In this document: positions 25,240-36,085 of the stretch, piece by piece
Numbering within the stretch: the first letter of the stretch is position 1
Layout: each line of letters opens with the position of its first letter
DNA from: Gnetum montanum
Taxonomy: Eukaryota > Streptophyta > Gnetopsida > Gnetales > Gnetaceae
Reading direction: 5' to 3'
Length of the DNA stretch: 64,000 nucleotides
Assembly: GCA_015680685.1 (NCBI GenBank)
Contig: MNCI01000798.1
Location: 186,317-250,316, forward strand
Notes under the pieces: generated by a model
What the model saw: only the letters and a program-made list of their open reading frames with translations
What the model was told of the DNA's origin: nothing
The model's database searches: none
Program-made: the position numbers and the translations under genes

Positions 25240-25465
25240 ACAGTTGTGCTCGGGTTGGATGCATGTTGGCGAGAGTTGGATGTGTGTTGGATAGTTGTGC
25301 ACGAGTTGGATTTGTGTCGAATAGTTGTGCACTAGTTGGATGCGTGTTGGTGAGAGTTGGATGTGTGTTGGATAGTTGTGCATGAGTTGGATTTGTGTCA
25401 GATAGTTGTGCACGAGTTGGATTTGTGTTAGATAGTTGTGCACGAGTTGGATGTGTGTTGGCAAG
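25240..25465. repeat. 30-bp minisatellite in U3 of the B LTR
   Basis: Units of the form gttggatagttgtgcacgag + ttggatgtgt, about 30 bp, roughly seven in tandem, with one shortened unit near 25340-25360. Only about three units remain in the other LTR (17905-18000), beside the N at 17901. Confidence 0.85.
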
Positions 25466-25629
25466 CTACATTATTGACTAGGTACATTGCATTTTACAAT
25501 TTATGGGTTATTCAAGCCCATGAAAGTACATTTAATTTAGACATGAGGGCTTGAATATCCCACAAATGAAGATTTACAATGAAATGTACAAGGAAAATTT
25601 TACCTCTCTTGCTTGAAACTTGTTCATCC

Positions 25630-25942
25630 CTGAGTTTTCCAGAATTTTCTAGAAGTTGAGAATTTTTTGGAATTTTCTAGTGCTAAGAATTTTCTGAAAT
25701 TTTCTGCGATTTTCTGGAATCTTTTGGGAGTTGCTGAGGCTAAGAATTTTCTGGAATTTCCTAGCCATTTTCTGGAATTTTTTGGAAGTTGCTGATGCTG
25801 AGAATTTTCTGGAATTTTCTAAAATTTTCTGATGCTGAGAATTTTCTAGAATTTTTTACCATTTTTTTGGAATTTTCTGATGCTGAGAATTTTCTACCAT
25901 TTTTTGGAATTTTCTGGAATTTTCTAAAATTTTCTGGAAGTT
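25630..25942. promoter_or_regulatory. Heat-shock-element-like array in the B LTR
   Basis: The segment is filled with gaattttctggaattttct units. Read as GAA nn TTC nn GAA nn TTC these are perfect alternating nGAAn/nTTCn modules, the binding pattern of heat-shock factors. Perfect four-module sites lie at 25802-25819 and 25907-25924; perfect three-module sites at 25642-25654 and 25744-25756. The pattern is palindromic, so it reads on both strands. The array sits in U3, about 0.5-0.8 kb upstream of the TATA box at 25141-25148. The 3' LTR has the matching array at 18180-18440. Response to heat is inferred, not shown. Confidence 0.6.
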
Positions 25943-26372
25943 GGTCACGCTGAACTCATGCTGCCAATGTGACCTAGGCGTCAGTGACAAAAATGAGTGT
26001 TTTTGGAGCTGAAATCTGAAGTTTTGGATGCTGAAACTTGGAGAAATCATTAATGGACCTTGATGGTGACTTGTCCCTTCAAAATTAGACCATTTTGACG
26101 CTGTTTTGAGGCTTTTTTTAGCCTATTTTGAGGCTTTTTTGAGCCTATTTTGAGGCTCTAAAAGTTGGTCACGCTGGACTCATGTTGTAGCCCGACACTT
26201 TCAAATTTGGACTATTTTGACTTGATTTTGAAGTTGTTGGAGTTGCTCATGTTGAGGGTAAGCTGGGGGTGAGCTCCCTGCCTTAGTCAAAATTTTCCTT
26301 CTGAATGATTGAAAGGGTTTGAGTCATTTTCAATTTAAAGTGCTAGGCTGAAATTACTGGTGTTTGAGGTAA

Positions 26373-27850
26373 TGGCTCCACTTCTTCAGTAAGAAGACTA
26401 AGGCAAGGAAATGCTTTTCCACATTCTTGTATTTTGCTTCATGGGCTACTAATGCATGGCTCAAGTTGTAAATTAGGACCTTTGTGTCATCATCTTGCTT
26501 TTGGCAAAGTAAAGAGGCAATGGATGTGTCAGAAGTGGCAAGGTAGATGTAAAAAGGTTTATCTGCTTATGGAGGGTGAACCATAGGTAGTTGTGCCAAC
26601 TCTTGCTTAAGGTTGTCAAATGCTTATTGGCATTGAGAAGTCCACTCAAAGTGGGCTTCTTTCTTGAGCAGATGTTGCATCAGCTATAAGTTGTTAGTTA
26701 ACTGAGCAATAAACCTATGTATGAATTGTAGCCGACCTTGCAACCCTCATAGCTCCTTAAGATTGACCAGGGGTGCTAAGTTGGTTATGACCTTAACCTT
26801 GTTGAAGTCTACACATGTATCTACTTAGGATACTACAAAGCTAAGCATCCAGCCTATTCTGATGTCAAAAACACACTTCTTGAGGTTTAATCTAAGCTCA
26901 TGTTTTAGGCAACATTTAAGCACTATGTCTAGATCATTTGCATGGTTGTGGGCCACTTTGGACTTAATGACAATGCCATTGATGCAGTCATTGAGAAAAC
27001 TTAGCATGTAATTGCTAAAGATATATGTCATCATGCATTGATACATTATTCCTGCATTCTTAAGTCAAAAAGACATCATGGTATAGCAAAACATACCCCA
27101 GGGGGTCATGAAGGTTGTACTGAGTTGGTGCTCAAAGTTGATCCTAACCTAGTTGTAGCCTAGGAACCAATCCATAAAGGATAACAAGGTGTGTCTAGCT
27201 ATGGTATTAACTAATTAATTGATACTAGGCAACAAGAAGTCATCTTTTACGGTTGCCTTATTTAGGTCTTAGAACTCTATGCAAATACATATACTTCCAT
27301 TTTTCTTAGGCACAACTATGATGTTGGAGACCTAGTTTGCATAGTCAATATCCTGGATGAAACTAGCTTTATAAAGCTTGGTGATTTCATCATGGACCAC
27401 GAACACCACTTTAGGTCTAACCTTGTATGATTCTTGTTTAATAGGTTTAATGCAAAGATCAAGGATGATGTTATGCTGGACTAGCCAAGGATCTAGGCCC
27501 AACATGTCCTCAAATGATCATGCAAATGCCTTGATGTTATCATTAAGCATCCTAGCAATGTCTTGGGCATACTAGGGCTCTAACAAGAAGCTTAGTTTTA
27601 ATGTTTTCACCTCAATATTAGGCATAGCCAAAGGGATCTCAACAAGGAAATCCTCTATGACGTCCCCTACCTCTGGGTTAAGAGCCTTAACTAGATGGTT
27701 AGGCCAATCTAGTGGTACCTCTATGGATCCTAGGTACCCATTTTAGGCTGTAGGCTCAAGGTCTAGGCTATGGGATTTTATCACATAGGGTTTTGCTGTG
27801 TGGGTAGATTTGGGAGGGTTTGTTGTTTGCATTTCATAGTGTGGCCATAG
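26373..27850 (-). pseudogene. Reverse transcriptase and start of RNase H of element A
   Basis: Minus strand from ~27360 down: VSNIIVVPKKNGSICICIEF, NKATVKDDFLLPSI, LLSFMDWFLGYN, LSTTFMTPWGMFCYTMM, AGIMYQCMMTYIF, then HANDLDIVLKCCLKHELRLN and LNLKKCVFDI. This is full-length gypsy RT order. The catalytic YVDD box reads CING (about 26985-26950), so both metal-binding aspartates are lost. RNase H begins near 26640 (AHFEWTSQCQ, KPFYIYLATSDTSIASLL) and is cut at 26368 by element B; it continues at 17257. Confidence 0.85.
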
Positions 27851-28159
27851 GATAAATCAATACTACTGCATATTGTAGCACAACCATAGGGGTTATGCAC
27901 AGGGTTTTGGGATTATAGGGTTTGAGGTCCTTGCACCATTGTAGCTATTGTTGCATTTTTTTCCCTTTCTCTTTAGTGTAACCACAAGGAAGGGTTTCAT
28001 CATGAGGACTTTGGAGCATGTATGCATAGGATTTGTAGGCAAGGCCTTGGGGTGCAAGGGTAAGCACTGGGGATTTTGGTGACATGGTCGTAGGGGGTAC
28101 GAGGGTTCTGGCAACAGACAGGGAATGACCTACCATGGGGCCAAGGGACAAGGCAACGG

Positions 28160-31100
28160 TCTATCCTTATATTTTTTTAAGTTTGTCTATTTTTGTTTTT
28201 CTTTCAAGGGTTTACGGTGGTAATGGTGGCCTTAGTAGGCAAGAAAAGTGCAACAACATGGTGCATTATAGGGTGGCAAAGCGATGATGCATGGAGACTA
28301 CACTCTCCACTACCATGGCTAAGAATACACTCTCCATGCCTTGGAAGTGTAGTTGCCATTGAGTGTTTGACAAAATACTTGCTTTGCTAAGTGTTTGTCA
28401 AAATTTCTACTCCAAAAGTCCATTTTTTAACTACACTCTCCATAGAGCGTAGTTGGAAGTTAGAAAAATTTCACCAAAATTTTATGAACTATGCATGATG
28501 CTAAAATTGCAAAATGTAGCACTAAGCTTATGAAAATGTGCTATACGCTAGTGAGTACCAGGTGCATCAAATGGATTAGTTAACATCTTATACCCACAAG
28601 AACCTAGAGTGTATTGCCAAAATTAAAACGTTTTGCTAGTTTGTGTCCTATTATGTTAATTTTGCTAAATCATCTTAATAATTTCATACTAAAATTTGCA
28701 TCTATGCATGTATATGAATTCTTTTCTTATTACTTGGTGGTTGTAGGGTGCTTCTGAAGCCTATTTTGATCGTAGTGGAGCTCGTGGGCATCCTATGCTA
28801 CATGAGCAAACCTATTCCTAACACGCTTACACCAGATATGTGATTGGGTCATCAGGAGATGTGGTTGCAACTATAGACTCGTGAGTTCCTAGAATACCTA
28901 TTGCAGTAGTTTAGTATGATCATGTGGTCACACTTGGTGGTGGAGGCTACTAGCACCATCACTGAGACATTGCTACCCAAGGCTAACCAAGGCATCCTGA
29001 AGTTCATCTTAGATGAGCCTACTTCTAGTAGTGATGGGGCAAGGCCTTCTTTGTTGACCTCTTTGGCCTCCCTACTGATGGCCCGATGATTGTCGATAAG
29101 GCCAGGAAAGAGATAGACTACAGAGGGGAGATCGAGGACTGGTTGGAGGCCACCCAATCTTAGAAGAACATATTGATTAAGAATGTGCTTTGGCCTGAGG
29201 TGCGAAATCTCTACCTTGTATTTTGTGCTTGTGCCTTTCCAAAGCTATTCTCCTAAGGGAATATCCTTGGGGTGGAACAAGCATGAGTGATGAAGGAGAT
29301 GCTATTGGATGGTACAAGATTTAACTAGGCTATGTACATAGCCACATGCCTTCATGCAAAGATCTCTAGGCTGTAGTTCAACCTCTAGGCAAGGTTCCAT
29401 GCCCACTTCATGTTCTTCATAGGATACCTATGAAGGTTCGTGGAGCTCTTAGTTGTGTGTGAAAATGGGTGATGGATGGGGTAGGATTGTGAGTAGCTAT
29501 CCAAACTATGGATCAAGCACATGTTCTTGACTACATGTGCATAGGACCCCCTAGTGGGGATCAATGAGTCATTATTCATAATGACCAAGGGTCCCATCTG
29601 GTAGTCACATTTTTCATGTGAAAATATAAGCGAGGGTCCTCCAATTGTCACCAAGGAAGTGAATAAGATGGATCGCTATATAATAGAGATTGTGGGACCA
29701 TCTAAGGCCAAGATCAAGAGGCTGCATCCTATAGAGGAGGTTGTCCATGAGGTTAGAAAGCCAAATAGTAAGAGGATCCAAATCAAGATTTAAAGCTTGT
29801 GCGCAGATGTTGTAGGTTAGTATGTGTAACTTCTTAGATGCATTAATTATATTCATGTATGTTTATATGTTTATATTTTTCTTTTTGTTATAATGTTAAC
29901 TAACTAATTGTTGATACCAACATGCCCATGCTTGCTTGGCATGGGGCCTTTGTTTTTTTTTTTTTTAAAAAAGAGAATAAAAAAAGAAAGAAGAATAAAA
30001 AATAAAAAAATAAAAAAAATAAAAAATAAAAAAAAAAGATGGGTTACCCTAACCCTAAAATAGGCTATAAAAAGCCATCAAGGTGATGGAGTTGTGGGGG
30101 GAGGCAGAGGAGAAGTCAGGCCAGGAAGCCCTAGGCCAATGAGGCCAGGGCCATGAAGCCTTGGACTAAACCTTCTCTCTTCCCAAATTTTCTTTTCGGC
30201 AGCGATTTAGACGGTTGGGCGTCGGCAGCAATTTAGACGGTTAGGCGTCGGCAGCAATTTAGACGGTTGGGCATCGGCAGATTTTCTTTTCTGAGCAATT
30301 TAGATGGTTGGGCGTCGGCAGCAATTTAGAAAGTTGGGCGTCAGCAAATTTTCTTCTATTTTCACAGCAATTCGGACGTTGGATGTCCGTTTCTCTCTCC
30401 TTGTTCTATCTCTATCTGTATTTTCTCTCTCTATCTCTCTATCACTTGGTCACATGGTTCTATCCAGCTGAGACTATTCCCAGGTTTCCGTACCCATACG
30501 GGAGGCGCCCTAGGCAATAGTCTCCTCAAACGAGTTTTTCCGGTGTTGGTATGACCAAAATTTATGCATCAACACTAATGACATGCATATGTGTACTAAT
30601 GTGTTATGTATGTATATGTGTTAATCATAGAGACAACATAGAGGGTTACAAGGGCAATGGTCAAGGTAGCACTAGAAGAAGTGCCTCCTCAAGATAAGGA
30701 GGAGAAGACTCATGGGGATGAGCTTCACGAGGTAGCAAAGACTTTCTAGTAGTTGTAGGAAGAGGAGTTAATCCATCTTAATTGAGGTGACTTTGATAGC
30801 TTGTTTGATGGTGCATAGCTAGGTGATCCCCCTACACTTATGCATGAGGGCTTGCTAGGTAATCTACTTCGATTGTCATCTTTCCTCATTTGTTTACTCT
30901 AGTATCTTTAGCTACTTAGTTATATGCTAATTACATCATTGTGTGATAGCATTAGATGTTCCCACCAGCAGTCCCACATCTACCTACTGCATGGAGATAT
31001 GGGTAGATATGCCTAATAAATTCACCTTCATGGAAGACATTGTTGAGGACATGGTGGACCTCTTGTAATAGGTAGATCTTGAGCTTTGTATGTGTGTGAT

Positions 31101-32385
31101 ATTGTTTTGCCTTATGTTACTTTACTACTTGAATGCTTAGTTCTTGGCCAAGATTGATCAATTGTTGCATGCCTATAAGTCCTAAGGTACAGTGGGATCC
31201 GAGCAAGGTGGCCAAGGTGGACATCCTCCTTAACCTCTCTCTTGAAGTTGATCAGGTACCTCATCACATGTATGAGATGTTGAACAAGTATGCACTTTCC
31301 TATGTGAAGGCATTATGGATCTATAAGAACTCAAATGAGCACTTGTGGAAATGTGTGCATGAGCTATAGGATAGGATGACTAGCTAGGACAAGAAGATCA
31401 AAGATCTTCAATCCATATATGATTTCATAGTGGCTAGATCGCAGAGAGACAACACTTGGCATACCTCTGAGATTGAGTATGCTCAATATTGGATAGCTCT
31501 CAAAGGTAAAAATGAGGCCACATAGGAGTTGATAGAGAAATGGCTACAGATGGACTTGCTTGTCCAAAAGAGCCAAGATTGGAAGAACTACAACATGAAG
31601 GCCTATCAGTGGTGGCAAATGCAGAAGAACCACAAGCACTAGTATAAGCGAGAGCATGATGGGTACTTGTGATGGTACAAGAAGGAGTCTACCAAATGCT
31701 GCCACCTTGAGATGTTTTTTGAGGTGATCAGTGGGAGGCAGGGATATGAGTTTTTTGCACAACACATGGTGGTGAGTGGCTCTCCTGAGAGGTAGATCAT
31801 CACCCCTTCTGGAGAGGCCTCTTCTACTACCTTTTTGATGGAGCCAGCCAAATGGGCCAGTATGGACAAAGGCAAGACCCTTGTAGGTATTGACTTTGGC
31901 TAGGATGACTAGATGCAGCTTTTTGGGGTTGAGATCTTCTGACAATTGGAGGCTGGCCTTAGAAAGTTACCTCAAGAACTCACAGATGTAGGACCCTCTC
32001 AAGTTAGCTTTTTTCCTTTTTCATGTTGTGCATTAGCTTGTATAGTGCATGTTTGCTTACTAATCATGCGTTTTGTTGTGGTTATAGTGATAGGTACCAA
32101 GTGATGCTGTAGGCCTCAATGATGTGGTGGAGGAAGAAGAGCTTCCACGCCTACCTAGTGTCACTAGTTGAGCATGACTAGATGTACCCCAACTACTTAG
32201 CATTTTTCTATTTCTACTATATTTTTGCCACATGATGTTCTTCATTCTATGTACTGATGTTTATATGACATCTAATGAATGTATTTGCTATGTGTAATGT
32301 GTAAGCATTTTTTTATTATGGTCATTTTTTGTAAGCTTGCTATGCCTATAATGCAATGAATTAATGTGCTAACTTAGGATTATGC
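28160..32385 (+). pseudogene. Antisense (plus-strand) reading-frame region inside element A
   Basis: Between the RT and the protease of A, coding-like sequence is found on the plus strand, opposite to the element. 29085-29790 reads KARKEIDYRGEIEDWLEA ... KNVLWPEVRNLYLV ... GTRFNWAMYIA-type blocks, with TAG stops at likely Gln/Trp positions. 31210-31360 and 31400-31940 give a charged, helical protein (IEKWLQMDLLVQKSQDWKN...). The blocks are separated by stretches with intron-like borders (gtgag...ttgtag near 28551-28748; gtaat...gatag near 30860-30948). I cannot name the protein. Some Tat-lineage elements (e.g. Grande) are known to carry an antisense gene, so this may be its counterpart; an inserted plus-strand element without visible LTRs is the alternative. 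A solo-LTR-like insert lies at 29912-30554. Confidence 0.45.
29912..30554 (+). mobile_element. Solo-LTR-like insert with TATA box and 26-bp repeats
   Basis: Begins tgataccaacatg and ends tgttggtatga, giving the inverted ends typical of LTRs. Inside, in plus orientation: a T/A-rich tract (29950-30038), a TATA box (ctataaaaagcc, 30066-30077), a five-unit 26-bp tandem repeat of gcagcaatttagacggttgg + gcgtcg (30199-30350) and a pyrimidine-rich CT tract (30388-30440). No clear target-site duplication could be fixed, so the ends are approximate. Confidence 0.5.
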
Positions 32386-32389
32386 AACA

Positions 32390-32950
32390 ATAGTGAGAAT
32401 AGGCCATTGTGGGCCCCATGCTAGTTTAAGGCCATAGGGGAAGGGCCAATGCTACTTTAAGGCCATCTCAAGAAATTACAATGGGATTGAAGGTGATGTA
32501 GTTTAAGGCCATTTCGAGCTATGACAATTGCTATTTTAAGGTCATTTTGAGTCACATGTGCTACTTGTTTAGGATTATAGTTTAAGGCCATTTTTGGCCA
32601 TGATGATAGCCTTAGGCCATTCCGGATCATGATGATAGTTTAAGGCCATTTCGGGCCACAATAATTCCTAGTTTAAGGCCATTTTGAGCCACAACTAGAG
32701 GATTGAAAGTGATAGTTTTAGGCCATCCCAGGCCATAGTGATAGTTTAAGGCCATTCCAGGCATTGTCGGTAGGATTAATGAGGGTAGTTTATGGCCATT
32801 TGACACCATTATGAGGGGGTTGAGAATGGTAGTTTAAGGTCATTTTGGATTGCAGGTTGCTAATTTAAGGCCATGGTAGGCTACAACGTTGCTAGTTTAA
32901 AGTCATGGCAAGTTGCAATGTTGCCAGTTTAAGGCCATGGTAGGCCACTC
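32390..32950. repeat. Minisatellite after the protease of element A
   Basis: Around fourteen imperfect units of 35-50 bp built on tagtttaaggccatttcggg followed by cca and a short variable spacer. It is the middle-of-element counterpart of the repeat after the integrase (14870-15230). Two units of the same variant survive in element B (20660-20720). Confidence 0.75.
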
Positions 32951-33590
32951 ATTGCCTCTTTTTCTTTTTTGCAATTTTTAGCTTTTATGATGTTGATTTT
33001 TATATGTTTTGATGTTTTTTATGCATGAAAGCAAATGCATTAAAGCAACAATAGTAGAAATATAAACTAAGCTATCAAATGTGTAGGAAATGCATATGGT
33101 AAGCTAAGTGATCAAACTAAATAGAAATAATATGCTATAGTACCAATGCAATGTAAGTGAGGAGCAAGATGTAGGGTGCATGAAAGTGAATAGCAAGTAG
33201 GTTCCTAGTGCACTTTCAAACTAAGGGGTTACCTTAGTCGCATAGTTGCTTCTTAATCCAGTGTGGATTAGGGGGTGTGTAGGGCCTAGATTACACTCTT
33301 TGGTAGTCTTCATGATCCTCACTTACTATGTTGAAGGGAAATTCTACCCACAAGGATTCCTTTGGAAGGTTAGTGGCTTCTACTACCTCTTCAGGTGCAT
33401 CAGCCTCACATGTTTCATTATTTGTTGAAGGTGCATCATCAGGAAATTCAACCTTTGACTGTTGCTCCATATCTATGTTGTTGATAGCAAGAGGAATAAC
33501 ATTATCATTGTGGATGATAACTTCACCACCTTCGTATGGAAGGTGAATTTCATGATGAATTAGGGAGGAAACAACTCACAACTAGACCAA
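32951..33590 (-). other. Linker between protease and minisatellite in element A
   Basis: T-rich and A-rich noncoding sequence followed by a stretch (33200-33590) that aligns with B at about 20930-21180 (gttgcttcctaac / gttgcttcttaatcc and the tatggaaggtg box). It is the C-terminal end of the gag-protease unit or the sequence just after it. Confidence 0.5.
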
Positions 33591-33850
33591 CCAAGGCCTA
33601 CCTACCCAATATCAAGTTAAATCATGACATCTCCTCTATAATGATAAATTTGGTAGTGGTGGGGAATTGCTCACCTGCTACAAAAGCTATGCCTACAATA
33701 CCATTGATAAAAATGCATGATCTATTAAAGGATTTTAGGCACATGGTTTTCATTAGCTTGATTTGGCTCGCGATGCCAATTTTTTCAACAACAGGATATG
33801 GTATTACATTTGTTTCCATCCCATCATCAATGTGCACCCTCTAAATCTTA
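33590..33850 (-). pseudogene. Protease of element A
   Basis: Minus-strand frame 33837-33622 reads MHIDDGMETNVIPYPVVEKI ... CLKSFNRSCIFI ... FVAGEQFPTTTKF, directly comparable with B's protease (21455-21168). The catalytic block is DDGM. The C-terminal ILGRPWL seen in B is replaced by decayed sequence after a stop. Confidence 0.65.
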
Positions 33851-33899
33851 CATTGCCTAACACATATGGTGATGAACATGGGGGTTGTTATGACCTCAT

Positions 33900-36080
33900 C
33901 CTTCTCAAGGTTGACCTTAATTTCCTCGTCATGAAACACTAGAGATGTGGAGCTTGATTCTTGTGGGGTAGGGGGTAACATCATTACATGGATGGAATTC
34001 TCATCTATAAGGATGTTCTCTGTGATAGGAATGGATGTCAACATCTACAATAGTGCCTCGCAATGGGTAGATGAGGTCATGATTAGGTCATATAGACTCA
34101 ATATTGTGTTCTTCTATTTGAGTGCTTGATTAACCTAGGCTAATGCATCTGTGAAGACTTTGCCATTAGTTGCATTTTTGTTGGCTTTGACTTCTTCCAT
34201 GTGTCCTAAGAGAGAGATATCGTGGGGAGGTAACTTGGGCTTTGTTGGCTTCACCCACACAGGGGCCTTAGTGCTTGGTTGTGATCTGCTGCTCATGGCC
34301 TCTTTAGTTGTTTTGGTCATGTGGACTGTAGATATGGGGACTAGTTTTGGAAAATTGATTTCTCTTTGGTCTTGATGTTTCCTAACCATCTTGTTGGCGA
34401 GATGCTCATTAGGTCTCCTAGGTTGCTACCTAGAGGGTCTACTTATGATAAAAGTACGATTGACCCTTAGACAAGAAGGGACTGATGCATTGGCCACAAT
34501 TTGGCTTCAGGTAGATGAGGGACCAACACATTGTGATGCCCATACCATGAAGGGTGGTTGCATGGTTGTTGTTGATGTGACATGGGGTAGGAACCTAACC
34601 ACAAAGGGCATTGTGAATGCTTGAGATGACACTCTAACAAAAAAAGGGGGCTTCAAACCTGTGGGGGCTAAGGAGACCCTTGTATTGCTAGAGGGCACTT
34701 GAACCATGAATGGTTACCATGCCGATTCTAAATCATCATTGCCACTAACAACATTTATGATGTAGTTAACTTCATTTGCATTTAGAGGATCATTGTAGAC
34801 CCTCATGGATTGGTTTTGTGGCCTAACCAAGTTTGTGGTGTCAAGCACTAGTTTTCCTTTATCGGTCATCCTTTGCAAGTCATCTTGCAAGGCTAGACAG
34901 AAGTCCGTGCTATGACTAAACAATTGGTGGGAATGATAGAATTAGTCCAACCTAAAATGCTTTGGAACTAGGGGCTCATTTGGTGCCATCAATCTAAGGT
35001 TTCTAAGTAGCTCACAATTCCTATCATGCCTTTTATGGGCATCCTAAGACACTTGCTTATATTGGACACACCCAGCTTTCAATAGTTTATCTAGCAACTC
35101 TAATGGCTTCAATGGAAATGAGATGTATTTGGAGTAATCGTTCCACTTGAAATTAGGCCTTTGACTATCTTACATTATGGCCACTATGGATTTAGTTGGA
35201 TTGGTAGCTTTGGTGCCACGGTTGACAACTTTGTTGTTAGCTAGGCCTTTGGGCGATCTAGTCGTAGGCCTTGGGTTGGCTACCTTAGCCTCTTTGGTCA
35301 TAGTTGCCATAGTTGCACTCTACTTCCCCTTATCCTTGTCTCTTCTAGCATGCAGGTTTTTGTAGGCCACATAGGCCAGGTCCTTACTAGCTTCTATTAC
35401 ATCTTGTATGCTCTTGATCTAGGCAAAGGATTGGCTTAGAAACTACGAGGCCAAGTAGTATAGTTTTGACTTTATGAAGTCATTGACCACATCCTTAAAG
35501 ATGACCAAGAGGTGTGTCTTAGCTATTAGCTCTCATATTTCATTTAATGAGGTACTCTAGCACTAGATAAATGTTTGCATAGGCTCTAGGTGGCCCTACT
35601 TAATCTACGTCAGTTGATCTAGGATGGTTTTAGGCTTTAAGTTGTACTTGAAGCATGTAACAAACTAGCTCAGAAGATCCTCCAAAGAAAAGATAGAGCC
35701 CCTAGGTAATGCAAGGTACTAGTCTAGTCCCTTATAAGTGAGTGACATGGAAAACATGCATATGATGACATGTGGCCATGCTTGCAGAAGTAAGCACTTG
35801 GAACTGAACATCACCAGATGTGTGTTGGGGTCCCCCTCACTATTGTACTTGGTGAATTGGGACAGTAGGACCCCAGTTGGCAGAGTCAGCAATGGGATGG
35901 TAGGACTTATAGTGTTATCCTAGTAGAAGTCCACTAATTTAACTATTTCAGAGAAGGTAACCTTAAGCCACTTCACCTCTTCTGTCAAGGTTTGGATTAG
36001 TTGGAATGCTTGGTTTAGGTTTTGGAATGCTCCAGCTGGCTACACTAGTTGTGCTATCCACTATGTTGGTTGTGTGGTCC
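33900..36080 (-). pseudogene. Gag of element A
   Basis: On the minus strand, about 35940-35400 carries the capsid block (LPRGSIFSLEDLLSQFVTCFKYNLKP-like, with TAG where Q is expected). 35170-34860 carries the end of capsid and the degenerate knuckle FYHSHQLFSHSTDFCLALQDDL, matching B's YYHYHQMAGHSTNKCHALQDDL. The basic, Pro/Thr-rich C-terminal part (34890-34135) follows. Stops are frequent, mostly TAG. Confidence 0.7.
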
Positions 36081-36085
36081 ATGAT

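Larger units (their letters stand above)
17263..26367 (-). mobile_element. Element B: non-autonomous gag-protease-only relative of A, innermost of the nest
   Basis: Minus-strand element with LTRs 24509-26367 (5') and 17263-18862 (3') and a perfect TSD ggtaa (17258-17262 and 26368-26372). PBS at 24485-24503 (minus strand tggcgctagaagaaggacc), nearly the same as in A. Polypurine tract at 18863-18879. Between them only gag (23933-21690) and protease (about 21500-21168) are found; no RT, RNase H or integrase. The 3' noncoding part (19600-20530) aligns with A at about 14400-15260 and the next part (20660-20800) with A at about 32930-33060, so the pol region has been lost between the two. It depends on enzymes from elsewhere. 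It is the youngest of the three nested elements by position. Confidence 0.85.
24509..26367 (-). repeat. 5' LTR of element B with promoter repeats
   Basis: About 1859 bp; outer end minus strand tcaaacaccagtaattt, inner end next to the PBS. On the minus strand the order is: U3 start (26367), heat-shock-element-like array (25942-25630), 30-bp minisatellite (25460-25240), TATA box TATAAATA (25148-25141), then R/U5 (to 24509). The outermost base pair is mutated (TCA...TA instead of TG...CA). Pairs with 17263-18862. Confidence 0.9.

Noticed and set aside
30039-30060. Telomere-like ccctaaccctaaa
   Set aside because: Fewer than two and a half units; too short to mean an interstitial telomere array.
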